Positions 49,436-61,010 of a stretch of 64,000 bases of DNA are shown here, piece by piece. The DNA lies in contig NC_084675.1 in assembly GCF_028389875.1 (NCBI RefSeq), positions 21,290,412 through 21,354,411 on the forward strand. The letters are read 5' to 3'. This stretch comes from Rhea pennata. Lineage: Eukaryota; Chordata; Aves; Rheiformes; Rheidae. How positions within the stretch are numbered: the first letter of the stretch is position 1; each line of letters starts with the position of its first letter. The position numbers and the translations under genes were made by a program. The notes below the pieces were generated by a model that saw only the letters and a program-made list of their open reading frames with translations, had not been told where the DNA came from and searched no databases.

Positions 49436-50978
49436 CTCAGCGGGTCCTGGAGGCAATGCCCCGTTTCCCGCTTTAACACCACCGCGTCCGCCTCCCGCCT
49501 CGGCAGGGCGAGCGCGCTGCACGGGCGGAGCGAGGCCGCTGCGTTTCCCCTCCAGCTGCGGCTCTGCCCCCGGCTTCTGAGCGATCCAGCCCTCGGGCTG
49601 GGATGGCCGCAAAGGCCTGACCTTAATCCCCCCGCGTTTCACGCCCCCCCCCCCCCCAGCTTGCTCCCGGGTGAAACGCGGCCGTTTTGCTAGGCTCCCC
49701 GCTGCGTGCAACGGCGCGGAGCCAGCTGCACCGCTCTCCCAAAACGCCGCCCCCCCCACCCCGGGCATCCCCCTCACCAAGCAGGCAGCAAAGCAACGGG
49801 GGGATCAGCTGCCGAAGGAGAGGCTGGAGCACGTGCCCAACCCTCCTACTAGACACCCGAGAACCCCCTCGGGCGAGCGGCACCGGGCCGTCGGCTGGTA
49901 GCCCTCCGAGGCTTCACCCGCGCGCGCGGCCCCCGCGAAACGAGTTTCGGGCCGAGCCCTGACGGGAACAGGGCTCGCGCTTGACTTCTCGGCGCGCGAG
50001 AATGTAAATGAGGGCCCCGGGGCCGCGCTCTTCGCCCCCGGCCGCCGCCGGGTTTCATCGAGTCGCTTTTTCTGGTGCAAGCCGTTCGCAGTAACGCAAG
50101 CAGGGAAAGCGTCGGTGCCGCGGCAGGAAATTCTGATTTTAAAGCAGGGGCACCCCCAGGCTCAGGGCGCCATCGCAGAGAGCGCGGAGGAACCTCAGAG
50201 TTTACTCAGGAGGGAACTGAAGTGATCTCACGCGTGGCATTATAGAGCCGTTTAAAATACATAATGGTATTTGCTTTCCTCCATCGCCCATCAGTGCCCC
50301 ATAAAACCAAACAAGACACCAAACGGCTGAAATCTCGATAAGATCAGTACGGTGCCTATTAATTACTTCCTGAGAGAGTCCAAAGTCCAAACTCCCACCG
50401 TCGGCTCGGTTTACCACCAGAGGAAACGCGTCTCTACGGACGGGACTCGTCCCAGCACGAAAAGTGCTTTCTGCCTCTCCGGGGAGCAGAACGAGAACTC
50501 AGTTTGCACGAGAAGCTGAGCAGAATAGAAACATATTCGGTCAATTTTACTTTTCTAGGCACACAGGTTTGGTGCAACAGAGCTCTTTTTTTTCTTTTTA
50601 TTTATTTGTTTTTCAAAGTTCTCCTTAAACGGGAGCCTTTCTTTAGCTCCACGGCTTGCTCATGAAACTCCCAGTTTGGATTTCCAGCCGGGCTGCCTCG
50701 TCCAGCTCGGTCGCACGAGGCAGCACGTACCACCTCGTGCCACGCGGGCAAACGTGCGGTTTTCATAGATCAACTGGCCGCACCGAATCCCAAGACACCG
50801 GGGCAAATATTCCCAGCCCCGGCGAAACCTCCGGGGCCGAGCAACGCGAAAGCGCAACTTAAACCGGTTCGCTGCAAAACCCCAGCGAATCTTTGCTGAA
50901 CCTGCTCCTGGCACGGAGCCTGCCCTTGCAGACGGGTTTTATCCCAGCTTTCGTCCCCGCAGCGCTACCTCTTCCCGC

Positions 50979-50997
50979 GGGGGGGGGGGGGGGGGGG
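50979..50997 (+). repeat. Poly(G) tract, potential G-quadruplex
   Basis: Nineteen consecutive G between cttcccgc and agcgagc. Length is sequencing-sensitive. Confidence 0.88.
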
Positions 50998-51661
50998 AGC
51001 GAGCGCGGCTGGCCCCCGATGCCGTGGGGCTCGCAGCCCGCGAACGCCGTAAACCCGCAGGTCTCCAAAAACGCTCCGATACCAAGAGGCCCCCGACAGC
51101 AAAACCCAGAGCAAAGCACAGACGAAACGAGAACCGGCCGGAGAACAGAGAAACACGCAGAGAGCAGCCCCAAGAGCGAGTGACCCCAAAGGGGCTGTCT
51201 GGCTGCCTTAGACACGACGGTGACATTACATTGAATCCTAAAACGTGAAAAAGTTATATCAAAAGAGCAGGAGAGAATTTATCTGGATTTAAGTCTAGGA
51301 AAAAAAGGAAAGGAAAAAAAGCACGGGCCGGGCCGCGGGGATCGGCTCCTTCCGTGCAGGAGGAGGCTTCTCGGGGCGGCGGGGGCAGCTCAGCGGGAAT
51401 CGGGCGACGAGCTTTTGCTCTCGAAGCCCCGGCAGAGCCGGCGCCACAACCCCGGCGGCCCCTGCGGTCCCTCCGCGGAAAGTCGCGGCTCCGGCTCGGC
51501 TAAGTGTGGAAAACTCGAGCCTCGAATGCCAGGTTTGACGCACCGAGAGACCGTAACAAACCCGCGCAATAAATAGCTGCAAAAAAGACGCGGTGCAGAA
51601 GGACACGTTTACACGGTTTGTTTCGGCGAAACTCTGAGTTTTGCCGGGGGCACGAGGCTGG

Positions 51662-51723
51662 GGATTTTTGTAGCTCTGTGGATTTTTGTAGCTTTGTGGA
51701 TTTTTGTAGCTTTGTGGATTTTT
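51662..51723 (+). repeat. 18-bp minisatellite, about 3.5 units
   Basis: The unit ggatttttgtagctttgt (one copy has ctctgt) is repeated three times plus a partial fourth. Because 18 is a multiple of three, both strands read as six-residue peptide repeats. The near-identical copies suggest recent expansion. Confidence 0.95.
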
Positions 51724-51983
51724 GCTCATCCCGAGCAGCGCCGAAAGCCGCCGTGGGGCTGCGCCGCTCGCCGGGGTGCGGCATGGCGAGGATCTCCCCG
51801 GGGTGCTGCCGTGCCCAGCACCCAGCACCGAAAATAGTGCTGGGTGGAACGGAAGGGAAAACGCTAAAATCACAGAAAAGAAAGGAAGAGGCGAGAGCCG
51901 CGCGTCTCACAAATATCATTTCTAACCTCAGGAAGAGGCTAAAGCCCGGGCGAAACATTCACGTCGCCGGCTCCAGTCCCACC

Positions 51984-51989
51984 CTTACC
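51984..51989 (-). other. Strong 5' splice-site-like sequence at CpG island edge
   Basis: On the minus strand GCGAAG|gtaaggg is a near-consensus donor directly at the right end of the CpG domain. The DNA just upstream on that strand (51990-52080) has no clear acceptor and no ATG, so a non-coding first exon would be the natural reading. Not supported beyond the motif. Confidence 0.2.
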
Positions 51990-52748
51990 TTCGCTGTGGG
52001 TCCTTCGGAGGTGACCGGGTGTGTGGTACCTCAAGGACCGGGTCGTGACTCACACCAGGCGACGCTTGGCCGTTCAGAGATGAACGAAATCACGGTGGTG
52101 CAAGGCGATACCCGGCGCGAGCGCGCGGGAACCCGGCCCCGGATGATTCAGCCTTCGGCAAATAAGTCTTAACCTACAAGCGAGATTTTAATAGTTACTG
52201 AGCTGGGGGGTTATTCTGCCTTCCGTAACTCTCCGTGGGCTGCAGCGATCGTCTCTGCCGGTCTCATTTTAGAAATCAGCTACTGTAAATTAAATAGCTC
52301 TCATAAAAATCAGAGTAAAATGCTCTTGTGCTTAAGTGTTTGAACTACCCAAGAGCTACAGGCAGGAGGGAGGATCAGGAAAGACGTGATGGCCCATACA
52401 GCCACAAACAGAGGAATCTCCTCTCCTCCATCGGCTGTAATCGATGTTGTCACTTTACGGCAAATATGAAATAATTCAGGGCTGGACAAGGCAAAACCTG
52501 CAAGGTCTCTGCGGTAAGGGCTCCCCCGGCTTCGGGAAGGGTGCTGCAGGATTAGGCCCCTATGCTGAAACTTGGTGTTTTGCAGAGAGCAGAGCCCAGA
52601 AACGTAGCAGTTTCCGAGTCGCAGAATAACGAGCTCCAGGACAGGATGGGCCCTAGCAAACCCCCTAGACAGACACCTGCCTGGTGGCTACTGAAAACCC
52701 TCCTGCGTGAGACTAAACTTCACCCAGGAAGGCTGGAAGGGGGGGAAA

Positions 52749-53519
52749 TCAAGAAGGAAACCCTATTTTGGGGACAGTCAGCATCATCAAGCTCTTCTGT
52801 TCAAGCAGCCTTAGAGAACATCTTACAGCGCTGCTTCCAAACGCCCCAAGCCTCGTCCTTCTCCAGTACCAGTCCCCCCAGGCACCACCATATGTCACTA
52901 GAGGAGGCAGCCCCCTGACAGAGAGGTTACACAGCCAGATAAAGCGGTTTCCAGGTGTTTTCTGGCAACTTCGCTGGAGGTTTTTGGACGCCTCCCATTC
53001 GGGAGGGCTCCGAAACCTCGCTGTGGTCCCAGCTCTTTCTTTTCTCACCGATTTTGCCCTGCTCCACGCCAAGGCTCGGCTGTGGCTAGATGTTTCTCCT
53101 GGGGGAGTTGCAAACCGTGACTTTGACTGCCCAGCACGGCAACCTGTAAAGCCCCTTGGTTTCTCACAACCCACGGCAAGGTTATAATTATACCAGAATT
53201 TCCAGTCTCTTGTAAAGACCGAGAGTTTCCCACATCTCCCCCAAGCGCAGAGCCATAGCCACCCAGGCCCAAAAGGCTCGGTTTTCCTCCCTGCGTGGTC
53301 TGACGCTGGCCTCCCTCCTCTTATTGCCCTCGTGAAAGGAGGCTCAACACCGTCACTTGCTGCAGCCAGGAAAGAGGAACCGAGGCAGAGCCGCGTGCCC
53401 AAGCCTCTCTCGGCGCAGCAGAGGGGAGTTGTGAGCTCCTCCCTTTTCCAGGGGAAGCCGGTGCCGTATCCCATCCGACACATGGATAACTCCTCTCTTC
53501 TCTGCCCTCCCCTCTCCAC
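52749..53519 (-). other. Unidentified 256-codon open frame
   Basis: An ATG-started frame with a mixed, Trp/Arg/Ser/Gly-rich peptide and no recognised domain, signal peptide or membrane segment. No clear splice signals bound it. It overlaps the start of the plus-strand frame at 53332-54093, so at most one of the two can plausibly be coding there. Likely fortuitous, but long for this composition. Confidence 0.1.
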
Positions 53520-54093
53520 ACAGTCCTCTTTTGGCCATCATGCTGAGGAGCTCGTGGTGGTTGGTGACCACAGCCATGAACCAGCTGAAATGCGGAGGAG
53601 CTCTGCTGGAGGTTTTGCACATCATGTTCCAGCTATAGCCTGTGGGCCAGGCTGTCCCTCCCCACTGGTTTTGGGGGCTCAACACAGCAAGGTTCATTCA
53701 GCAGTTGCCAGACTTGCTCCACCCTCTCTCCAGTTCTGCCTGACATTGGGCATAGGACCTTGGCAGGGTGGACATTTGTCTGACCTTGGTACAGCAGATG
53801 TTAATCCTTTTCTGTTGACTTTCTTCCACCAGCTTCTCCTCTGTTGCATATGTGATGAATCTTTCCTTCCATCCATCCTCATCCCTCACTTCCCTCAACT
53901 TTTCAATTGCTTGCTTGGAGGTGAACACCATAGCCCACCTTTTCCAGCTGCACAGCCACAAGACTTGTTCCTCCATGATCTCCTTGTCCTTGCGCAGGAG
54001 CTGGGGATGCCATCAGGGAACATTTCACACTGCTTTTTCCATCATCGCATGAAGTGGAAACAAGCTGTCCTTTCCTTTCTCTTTTCCACCTGA
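53332..54093 (+). other. Unidentified 253-codon open frame
   Basis: An ATG-started frame with a His/Leu/Ser/Pro-rich peptide, including a hydrophobic Leu/Phe/Cys-rich stretch around residues 160-190. The minus strand of the same DNA carries a charged, more protein-like frame at 53698-53976 (EKLREVRDEDGW... then EEKLVEESQQK), so an old degraded coding copy read from the minus strand is an alternative. No family recognised. Confidence 0.12.
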
Positions 54094-57000
54094 AAAATAA
54101 CTGCATCAAAGCAGCCAGAAGATAGAACTGCAAGGCTTTGTCCATCTCTCTGTGGAGCACGTCTGCTTCTGGAGCCCTGTATGGACAAGCACTTGAAGTG
54201 CTGTTGAGCACTTGGGAGCAGCCAGAGAAAACCCCAGAGCAGGAACTTGGATATAAGCAACAAAGCAAACCAGCAAATCCTAAATGTTCAGGACCTTGGC
54301 AAAAGAGGTGCTGAGTTCCTGTCCAAAAACAAAAGTAGAGTCTATCTTTCCTTTAGCAGGGTGGAGGTGTAACACCACTCCCTAGATGTGATGTCTTTCT
54401 GTATTTTCTAACCGTGCTCACTGGGAAGACCAACCTGCACATACGCTGCCTTTTGTGACCTGCGGCTGTGTCCAGGAGCCAGATTTATCTCGGGGAGAAG
54501 TGGTTTCTTCTCAAGAGAAATACAGAACAGAAAGATCCAGGCAAGGGAATCATTTGTTTCAGAACCATCGTGCTGCTTCCACATACCTCGTCCCCCGCCC
54601 CGTGCCTCCCCCGGCCCCGCACCGGAGGGGTGCAGTGCCGCCTCGAAGGGCCATCCGCTCCGCCGGAGTAGCAGGGCCGTGCAAAAATGGGGAAACGCTG
54701 ATTTTGGTAGGAACTTCGCCAGGGACCTCAGGCGGTTTCAGGTCCCAGGGTGGATTTACCGGAGGGAGGGAAGTGTTATAGGGCTGCAGCTTTCCACCTC
54801 CCATTAGCATCTCCTAGCAGAGTGCCTGGTCTCGGCTGGGAGCAGCTGGGCAGATCTGCAAGGCCTCCCCGTTCAGGGTGCATTGGGGACTAGCAAGCAG
54901 CTCCAAAGCTTCTGAGATATGTATCTCAGGCTCTGATCAGCGGGGTCAGAGTTAGACAGGAGGCTGCACGACAGCAGCTGCCTGGACATCTCCTCTCTGC
55001 GGCTCCATGTCCACTCGAAGGAAGAGAGGAGGGTGCTGCCTGCTCCAATTGCAGCTGGCAGCCCCACTTTCCTGTCTGTGGCTGGAGTGTGGCACAGACA
55101 GAGACCTGGCTTGGGGGCACTGAGGCATCTGGTGTCAAATAAATGTATACTTTCTTTATGGTCTTGGTAAGCAAATAGATCACTACCAAACTATAACTCC
55201 AGTTTCTTGAGCTGGAGGAGCATTTAAGCTAAGAGCTAGATGCAACCGCTGGTTGCCGCCAGATCCAAGTGCAACGTTCAGATTTGCAGAGGGCTGCCTA
55301 GTGACTGCTGATAAAAGGAAAATACTGACCTCCACTCTCCAGCCGGGTTATGGAAATTGCTCTACACACCTCTCCCTGCCCAAATAAAATGGTCCTGCAA
55401 GCATCTGTCTGGCACAGCCCAGCTGTCTCTCGCAGTGCTTGGCTTGCAGACAAGTGCAAAGAGCAAAAGTCCCTTCCGTGCTTGTGCATATGCATCACTC
55501 TCCAGCGCAATAGACACTGCCATTAGTCTCTGCCATCTGCTCTCTCTCAGCCTCGAGTACAAGATGCAGGCTAGAGCTTTTCTGGAGGCAGCTGAGCTCA
55601 CCTTTGGCTCAGCAACAGTCAGCCTTGCAGCAGAAAGCAAGAGAGGCATGAAACCAGTGCAAGATGCGTTGCAGCAGCTCCCACACACACGCACAGTCCT
55701 CCAGTAGCTTTTTTCTTAATATATTGCAGTGAGAAAGGATTAAGACCTGGGAGCTGAATGAGGCAAAGATCCCTTTGAAGTTCCTCAGAAACAAAACACA
55801 CTGGTGATCAATATTATTGAAATCCACAACCTACTTGCTCCAAAATTCAAAATCACATTCTAACTTGCAGTTCTCAGCCTTTCCCTGTAAAACAACTGGC
55901 ATTAGTAAGGTTGCTTTACATATTCCATGGGAATTTACTCTCAGGAAGGACTGGGACAAATTCTTCTGAATTTTCATCTATGCTTTTCCAGTGGAGAAAG
56001 AAAGAGTGATAAGGAACTTCTCTCCGTCTTGGGGTACTTTTCTAACTGCCACATTGCAAGGATCTCTCTCTGCATCAGCCTGAAATGTTCTTTTTTTCTT
56101 CTCGTTTTCATGAATGTGTTAGGAGTGAGTCAAAGTTCTTCCTTGTTACTTTTCCTAAATGCAGTAGAGGTTCAAAATACCTGGTATCCAAGTAGGTTGT
56201 TTTGTGACTGACACGGAAAGTTATCTGACTATATTTTATTCTTCCGGCCGCTTTGGTGCATCAGGGTGTTTGCATTATTGCAAGCAAATTGCATCCGCCA
56301 AAAATAGACTCAAAGCAGGACACAACACCTAGGCGCATGCAAACTTGGGGGAAGGAGGGGATTTCAGCCTGGACCTTGGTTTCACAGACTAAGTCTCTCA
56401 TAATAAACCCAAAGGTCTATCAAAACAAAACAAGTATCTGTATTTCTCCTCGTCCCTGTATATTTTTGCAGCTGTGGCTTGGGTGGAGCCTGTTTTTATG
56501 ACCTTGACTCTGGTGTTACAGCAAAAACTTACAGGAGGAAGAGGTCACTTGTCAAGAATGGATTAATAAAAATAAGTGGTTGTCATCCTTGCTGGAGTTT
56601 TGGCTCTCTTCCTCCAGGTGAGCTGTAGCTCTCCGTAGCCAAGTCTCGCTGCAGGAGAACAGCATGCTCCACTCCTCTCTGGGCCCAGCTCCTGCAGCTG
56701 CAGCCGTCTTGCCCTCAGCTCTGCCTGCTGCCTTCCTCTCGGGAAGGGTAAAGCTGCCAGAGCTGAGGAGATGCCCTTTGGACCCCCCTCTCCTCCCATT
56801 GCCTGTGTGGGTCCAATTTTATGAGAGCTGTGGTCTGATGCATGAACCAAGTCCCACCAGCCATGAAGTGAGTACAAATGCAACGGAAGTGTGAGTTGAA
56901 ACAGCCACTTCTTGCCAGTTTAAGCACTGTCCTCTGGGCCCCCACCGAAGATGGCTCCAGCCTGCTTCAGGTGGCCTGGGACAGCTCAGCTTTTTCTGGT

Positions 57001-59697
57001 GCAGAACATGTCCCAGAAGCCAGGAAAGCAATGAAGAGCACTGAAGCCGAGAGGTAGAGAGTCACACAGCCTGCATCGTGACCCACTTCATGCCAGCAAG
57101 CAAGGGAGGAGCAGGCAGAAGGGACAACAAGAAAATCTTACCCTCACCTCCATCTCCAGACAACATCAGGGATCAAACATATCTATGGAACAAGCAGTTC
57201 TGTCTATGAGAGGCCAGACCAAGGGGGAGTAACCACTCAAAATACCTCAGCAGCATGGGCTGCAAAGCCAGCAAGGTCCTGGGAAGGTCAAGTCAGAGCC
57301 CAGCGCAGGAGTTGCACAGCAATGCAGAGGCATGAGTTTGAGCCTTGCTTTGTATTTGTTTCAGAGGCCATCCTTGCTCGCCACCCTGAAGGGCCACTGG
57401 ACCCTTCAGGCGATGCTATCAGGTGGGAGTGCTAGATCCATCACTCCCTTGCGATGGAGGAACAGGGACACCTCAGATGTGCAGTGCCAACGGGGCGTTT
57501 AGACACAGCTGGATAGTCCTGTCGAGCTCCCTGTACGAGACACCACTGAGGTTTCCATGGAATTAACACTAGTCAGGAGGATGCAACATGGAGAAGTGAG
57601 TGTGAGCCCCCCTCACCAGTCCTCCTGTCCTTCAACAGGCAGGGAGAAGATGTCCTACAGCTATTGACCATGCAAAGGAGGGTGCTTCCCATATTACAAA
57701 ATGCTCACAGGAAGAGCCCAGAGATGCTCTCCATAGACAGGCTGCTGTGCTGAAATGGTGCATTGAGCAATCAAACCAGTTGGAAACCCTGGTGTCTAGA
57801 AATAAAAAGTGACTGTTTGTTTTCTAACGCATATAGGAGCTGGTGGGGGCCCAAACCAAGCAGCAGAAGGTTGGAGGAAGCAGCTGTAGCGGGTTTATTT
57901 CATATTCCTGAGCAGTTCAACTGTGAGTTTGGATCTGCGATTGAATTGTGGTCATCTTTGCACAGAGCGCTTTGCCTCGAGAGCCGCAAGGAGATGGCTG
58001 TAGAGCTTTTCCTGTTTCTCCAGAACTGAGTGGACTAAATCTCAGGAGCTCTGAATCCAAAACTCAGCTTCTTCCTCCCCAGCCCAGTGAATCTGTTCAG
58101 AGATCTGTCACCGTATAGCTCTTCACACAGTGCTTTAAATGTGTAGCAGGGATGGTTAGAAACTAGTTGTCATTGCAGACAGTGAATTCTACTCCTGAAG
58201 CCACAAGCGGTGGTCCTTTTTTGTCCTTTTTGAAAGACAGGTCATGGGAAACTATTGAAACACCAAGTAAAACATTAAGGGACAAGACTGATAACCCCAC
58301 AGTGTATCACTAGGCTCTTTTTCTCCCAAAGCAAGTGCTTGCACAAGGTGCAATAGCCTTCCAGCCATGACATACCTCTGGAGCAAGACTGGCTTTGAAC
58401 CCAAATAACATTCCAAGTCAGTGAGCACAAGTCCTTTCCAGCACCCAGAAATGAAATCGCACCAGTGAATCCTCCAGAACAGATGTCTTTACATTAGAAG
58501 ACCTTAATGAAAGGGACAAGAGATAATTCCCCCATATTCTCTACCCTGATCCACCCTTCTCTGCTCACCAGTAGGAGGATTTGATAAGCACACTGTTCCT
58601 TCCCAAACACTCGTGAGGAGAACCATATATCTTCTGCAAGGAAAAGGTCAAGCCTTCCTTCACGGAAACCAAGTTCCTCTTTTCTTCATATGTGGTTTTT
58701 TTTCTCTGCTTTTCCACTCCAAAATACAGGAGTTGTTTAGCCTAGAAAACTCTCAGAAGATACCATCCCTTGTCCTCGGGGGCTACAGCAGTCTCCAGAG
58801 CAGTCGTAGGAACTAGGTGGGTCTCCCCAGGAAACACAGAAATATTTCCACTTCAGGAGGGAGTTTAATCACGTAACTCCTCCAGATCAAACATCCACTT
58901 TAGGGGGTTTGGGAACCATGCTTGAAATAGTAGCAAGTGTTTTGTGGCAGGCAATATTTTGAGCCTCTGGCATCCAGACTTCAGAAGACCCAGATCCTGC
59001 TTCACCAGGGAGGAATCAGCTAGGGGAGCAGAGGCAGCCTGGGCCATGACTGTTATCTGAAGTGAGAAGTGTATCCCCAGGACTTGGGGAAGGGACCCTA
59101 GCTGGAGAAGACGGGCTACTGCCCAGACTTGTCAATGGTGAGCCATGGATGAAGATGAGCAGACAGGAGGCATTGAGGTTTCACTTCACTGCGGCCATAG
59201 AGAAGAACCCAAGTGAACAGAAACCAACGAAAGTATTTGAACCCCCAGTAGCCCAAAACCACTAAGGTTCAGTGCAGCTGCGCTGAGCAGCTTGTCAGCT
59301 CTGCCTCTGAGCCAGGCGAGGTTCATGGCCGAGTGGCTGGGATGCACACGCCACTTTCAGGTCCGCGTGGCCCCGGGGACCACAAGCACCTGTAGTGAGG
59401 ACAGCAGGCACCCCCCAAGAATGTCCCTTCTTGCCTGGCATGGCCTGGGGCCTTCTCATGTGAAACCAGGTCCAGGCTGGAGGTATTCAGAGGGAGGCTG
59501 TGGGGATGAAACAAATAATTTGGAGGAGCTCCAGGTGGCCAGGAGACCCCAGACTGGAAGCACTGGTTCTCCTCCCTTTGGACGTGTGGTTTTGCCCAGC
59601 AGGATGGCACAGCCTGGCAGGCAGGGACTGCAGAGCCTATCCCAGGATTGGCACTAACCAGCAGAGTTGGCAGGGGCAACTCAGATAAAGCACTTAC

Positions 59698-59776
59698 CTT
59701 CCTGTGCCTCAGGTCCTCCTGTATTAAAGACAACCTGGGCCGGGATTTGTTAAGCCCCTCTTTGTGGCAAAAGCAG
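59698..59776 (-). other. Candidate 79-bp internal exon
   Basis: On the minus strand, aatttctgcag precedes and a consensus donor (GGAAG|gtaagtgc) follows a 79-bp segment. The frame that starts after one split-codon base is open and encodes CFCHKEGLNKSRPRLSLIQE then DLRHRK. Donor quality is the best seen in this part of the window. It lies on the same strand as the gene at 62.6-64 kb but downstream of that gene's poly(A) signals, so it would be an alternative 3' exon or belong to a separate transcript, perhaps from the CpG island at 60.55-61.0 kb. Not recognised. Confidence 0.25.
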
Positions 59777-60544
59777 CTGCAGAAATTCCTCCCAACATTT
59801 ATGAAGGCCACTGGAAGTCTGAGCCAGGACATCGCTTTGTGCAGCCTGGCACGGTTACCCTGAAATCTGCTCCCGGCTGCCAGAGCAGCTGGTCCTTTGT
59901 TTGCGAGTGAGCATAAATCTTGGACGCGTTTCACATGTCATGTTTTGGGAGTGGAGCCAAGCCAGGAAAGCCTGGCTTGAGCCAGACATTAAGCATGGAC
60001 CCCTTGTTCCTGCATGTCCTACTTGAGCCCCAAGCAAAACGGGAACTCTGCCTGCAATCGCAGAAACCACCTTGTATCCTTAAAACCCTCCTCGGTCTTA
60101 CACCTGGGGAAAAAGAAAAACCAGCATGGCTCAGCACGTTGAAGTCATCATCTATCAGGATGACTACTCCTGACCCACAGTCTCCTTCTCGATTGCCCTG
60201 GGGCCAGGGCCACCAGTCTTCTCCTCTCGGACCTGGCCTGGAAGATGTTTGGTATGGGCACCACCATTGCTCAGCAGAGGTCCTAGACCGAGCCCAGGGC
60301 TCTGAAGCACCATGGGAACACTAAAAATAAAGAGCGCAGCCCAGTCTGCCAAAAAGTGCCTCGGCTCCCCACTGCTTTTCCGCGGTCTTGGGGTGGAAAT
60401 TGAAAGAGCCCTGAATACATAGCAGGTGGCTCCAGGCGCGCACAGTATGGTGGTTTCTGAGGAAGGACTTGTTCCAGGCCATCTGCGGAAACCGCAGGTG
60501 GTGTTTCAGCCCGCGGGCCATCATGTGTTTCACAAGTGGGCACG

Positions 60545-61010
60545 CTTTGTTCCACTGCAGCCGGCACCGGCGGCGGGCGCCGCGCCGCCTCTGCCCGCGG
60601 CGGAGGAGGACGCACGGCCGGAGCCACCTGCGCAGGAATGACGCTTCCTCACGCGCCGGGCAGCTCCGGGGGGACAAATGCCCCGTGGGAGGGATGAGCA
60701 ATACGGGCCAGGGTGGTTTGCCCAAAGAGCTTACAGTAAGGGGAAAGGCTGGCCCCGTTTCTTGAGTTTTTGCTCCCTGCATAGTCTGACCTGAGCGGCA
60801 GCAAAGCCGTATTATATGCAAATGTGCTGCGCTCTCGGCGAGCGAGTTCTGACGCAGCACCGGAGACCAAAAGAGGCTTCAGTCCCACGGGAGACGTCAC
60901 GGTGGGGCTCAGGAGGCACAGGGAAAGACTGAAGTGCGAACGCCGGCGGTGCTCTGCCCTGCGCACCCGCAAGGCGCATTCCCGCACTGCCCGTCTTGGC
61001 CACGCAGGTC
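60545..61010. promoter_or_regulatory. CpG island
   Basis: CpG-dense peaks at about 60560-60660 and 60820-61010, with the octamer ATGCAAAT near 60817 between them. It lies between the candidate exon at 59698-59776 and the 3' end of the minus-strand gene. It could be the promoter of a short minus-strand or plus-strand transcript. Confidence 0.5.

Larger units (their letters stand above)
41860..52160. promoter_or_regulatory. Broad CpG-rich domain (about 10 kb)
   Basis: CpG-dense islands at roughly 41.9-42.2, 42.8-43.4, 43.8-45.25, 45.8-46.5, 47.45-50.1 and 50.4-52.15 kb are separated by short AT-rich pieces, some of which (45530-45780, 46483-46615) look like conserved-element cores. No coding domain is recognised in any frame. 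Several splice-like sites cluster here (44771, 46127, 48337-48363, 51988), so the domain may host lncRNA or uncharacterised exons. Boundaries are by eye. Confidence 0.6.
52161..59697. other. Non-coding stretch with two long unassigned frames
   Basis: About 7.5 kb of CpG-poor sequence. Two frames of more than 250 codons lie next to each other on opposite strands (52749-53519 minus; 53332-54093 plus) and are treated separately. The rest has only short frames. No repeats beyond short runs, and no promoter-like island. Confidence 0.5.
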
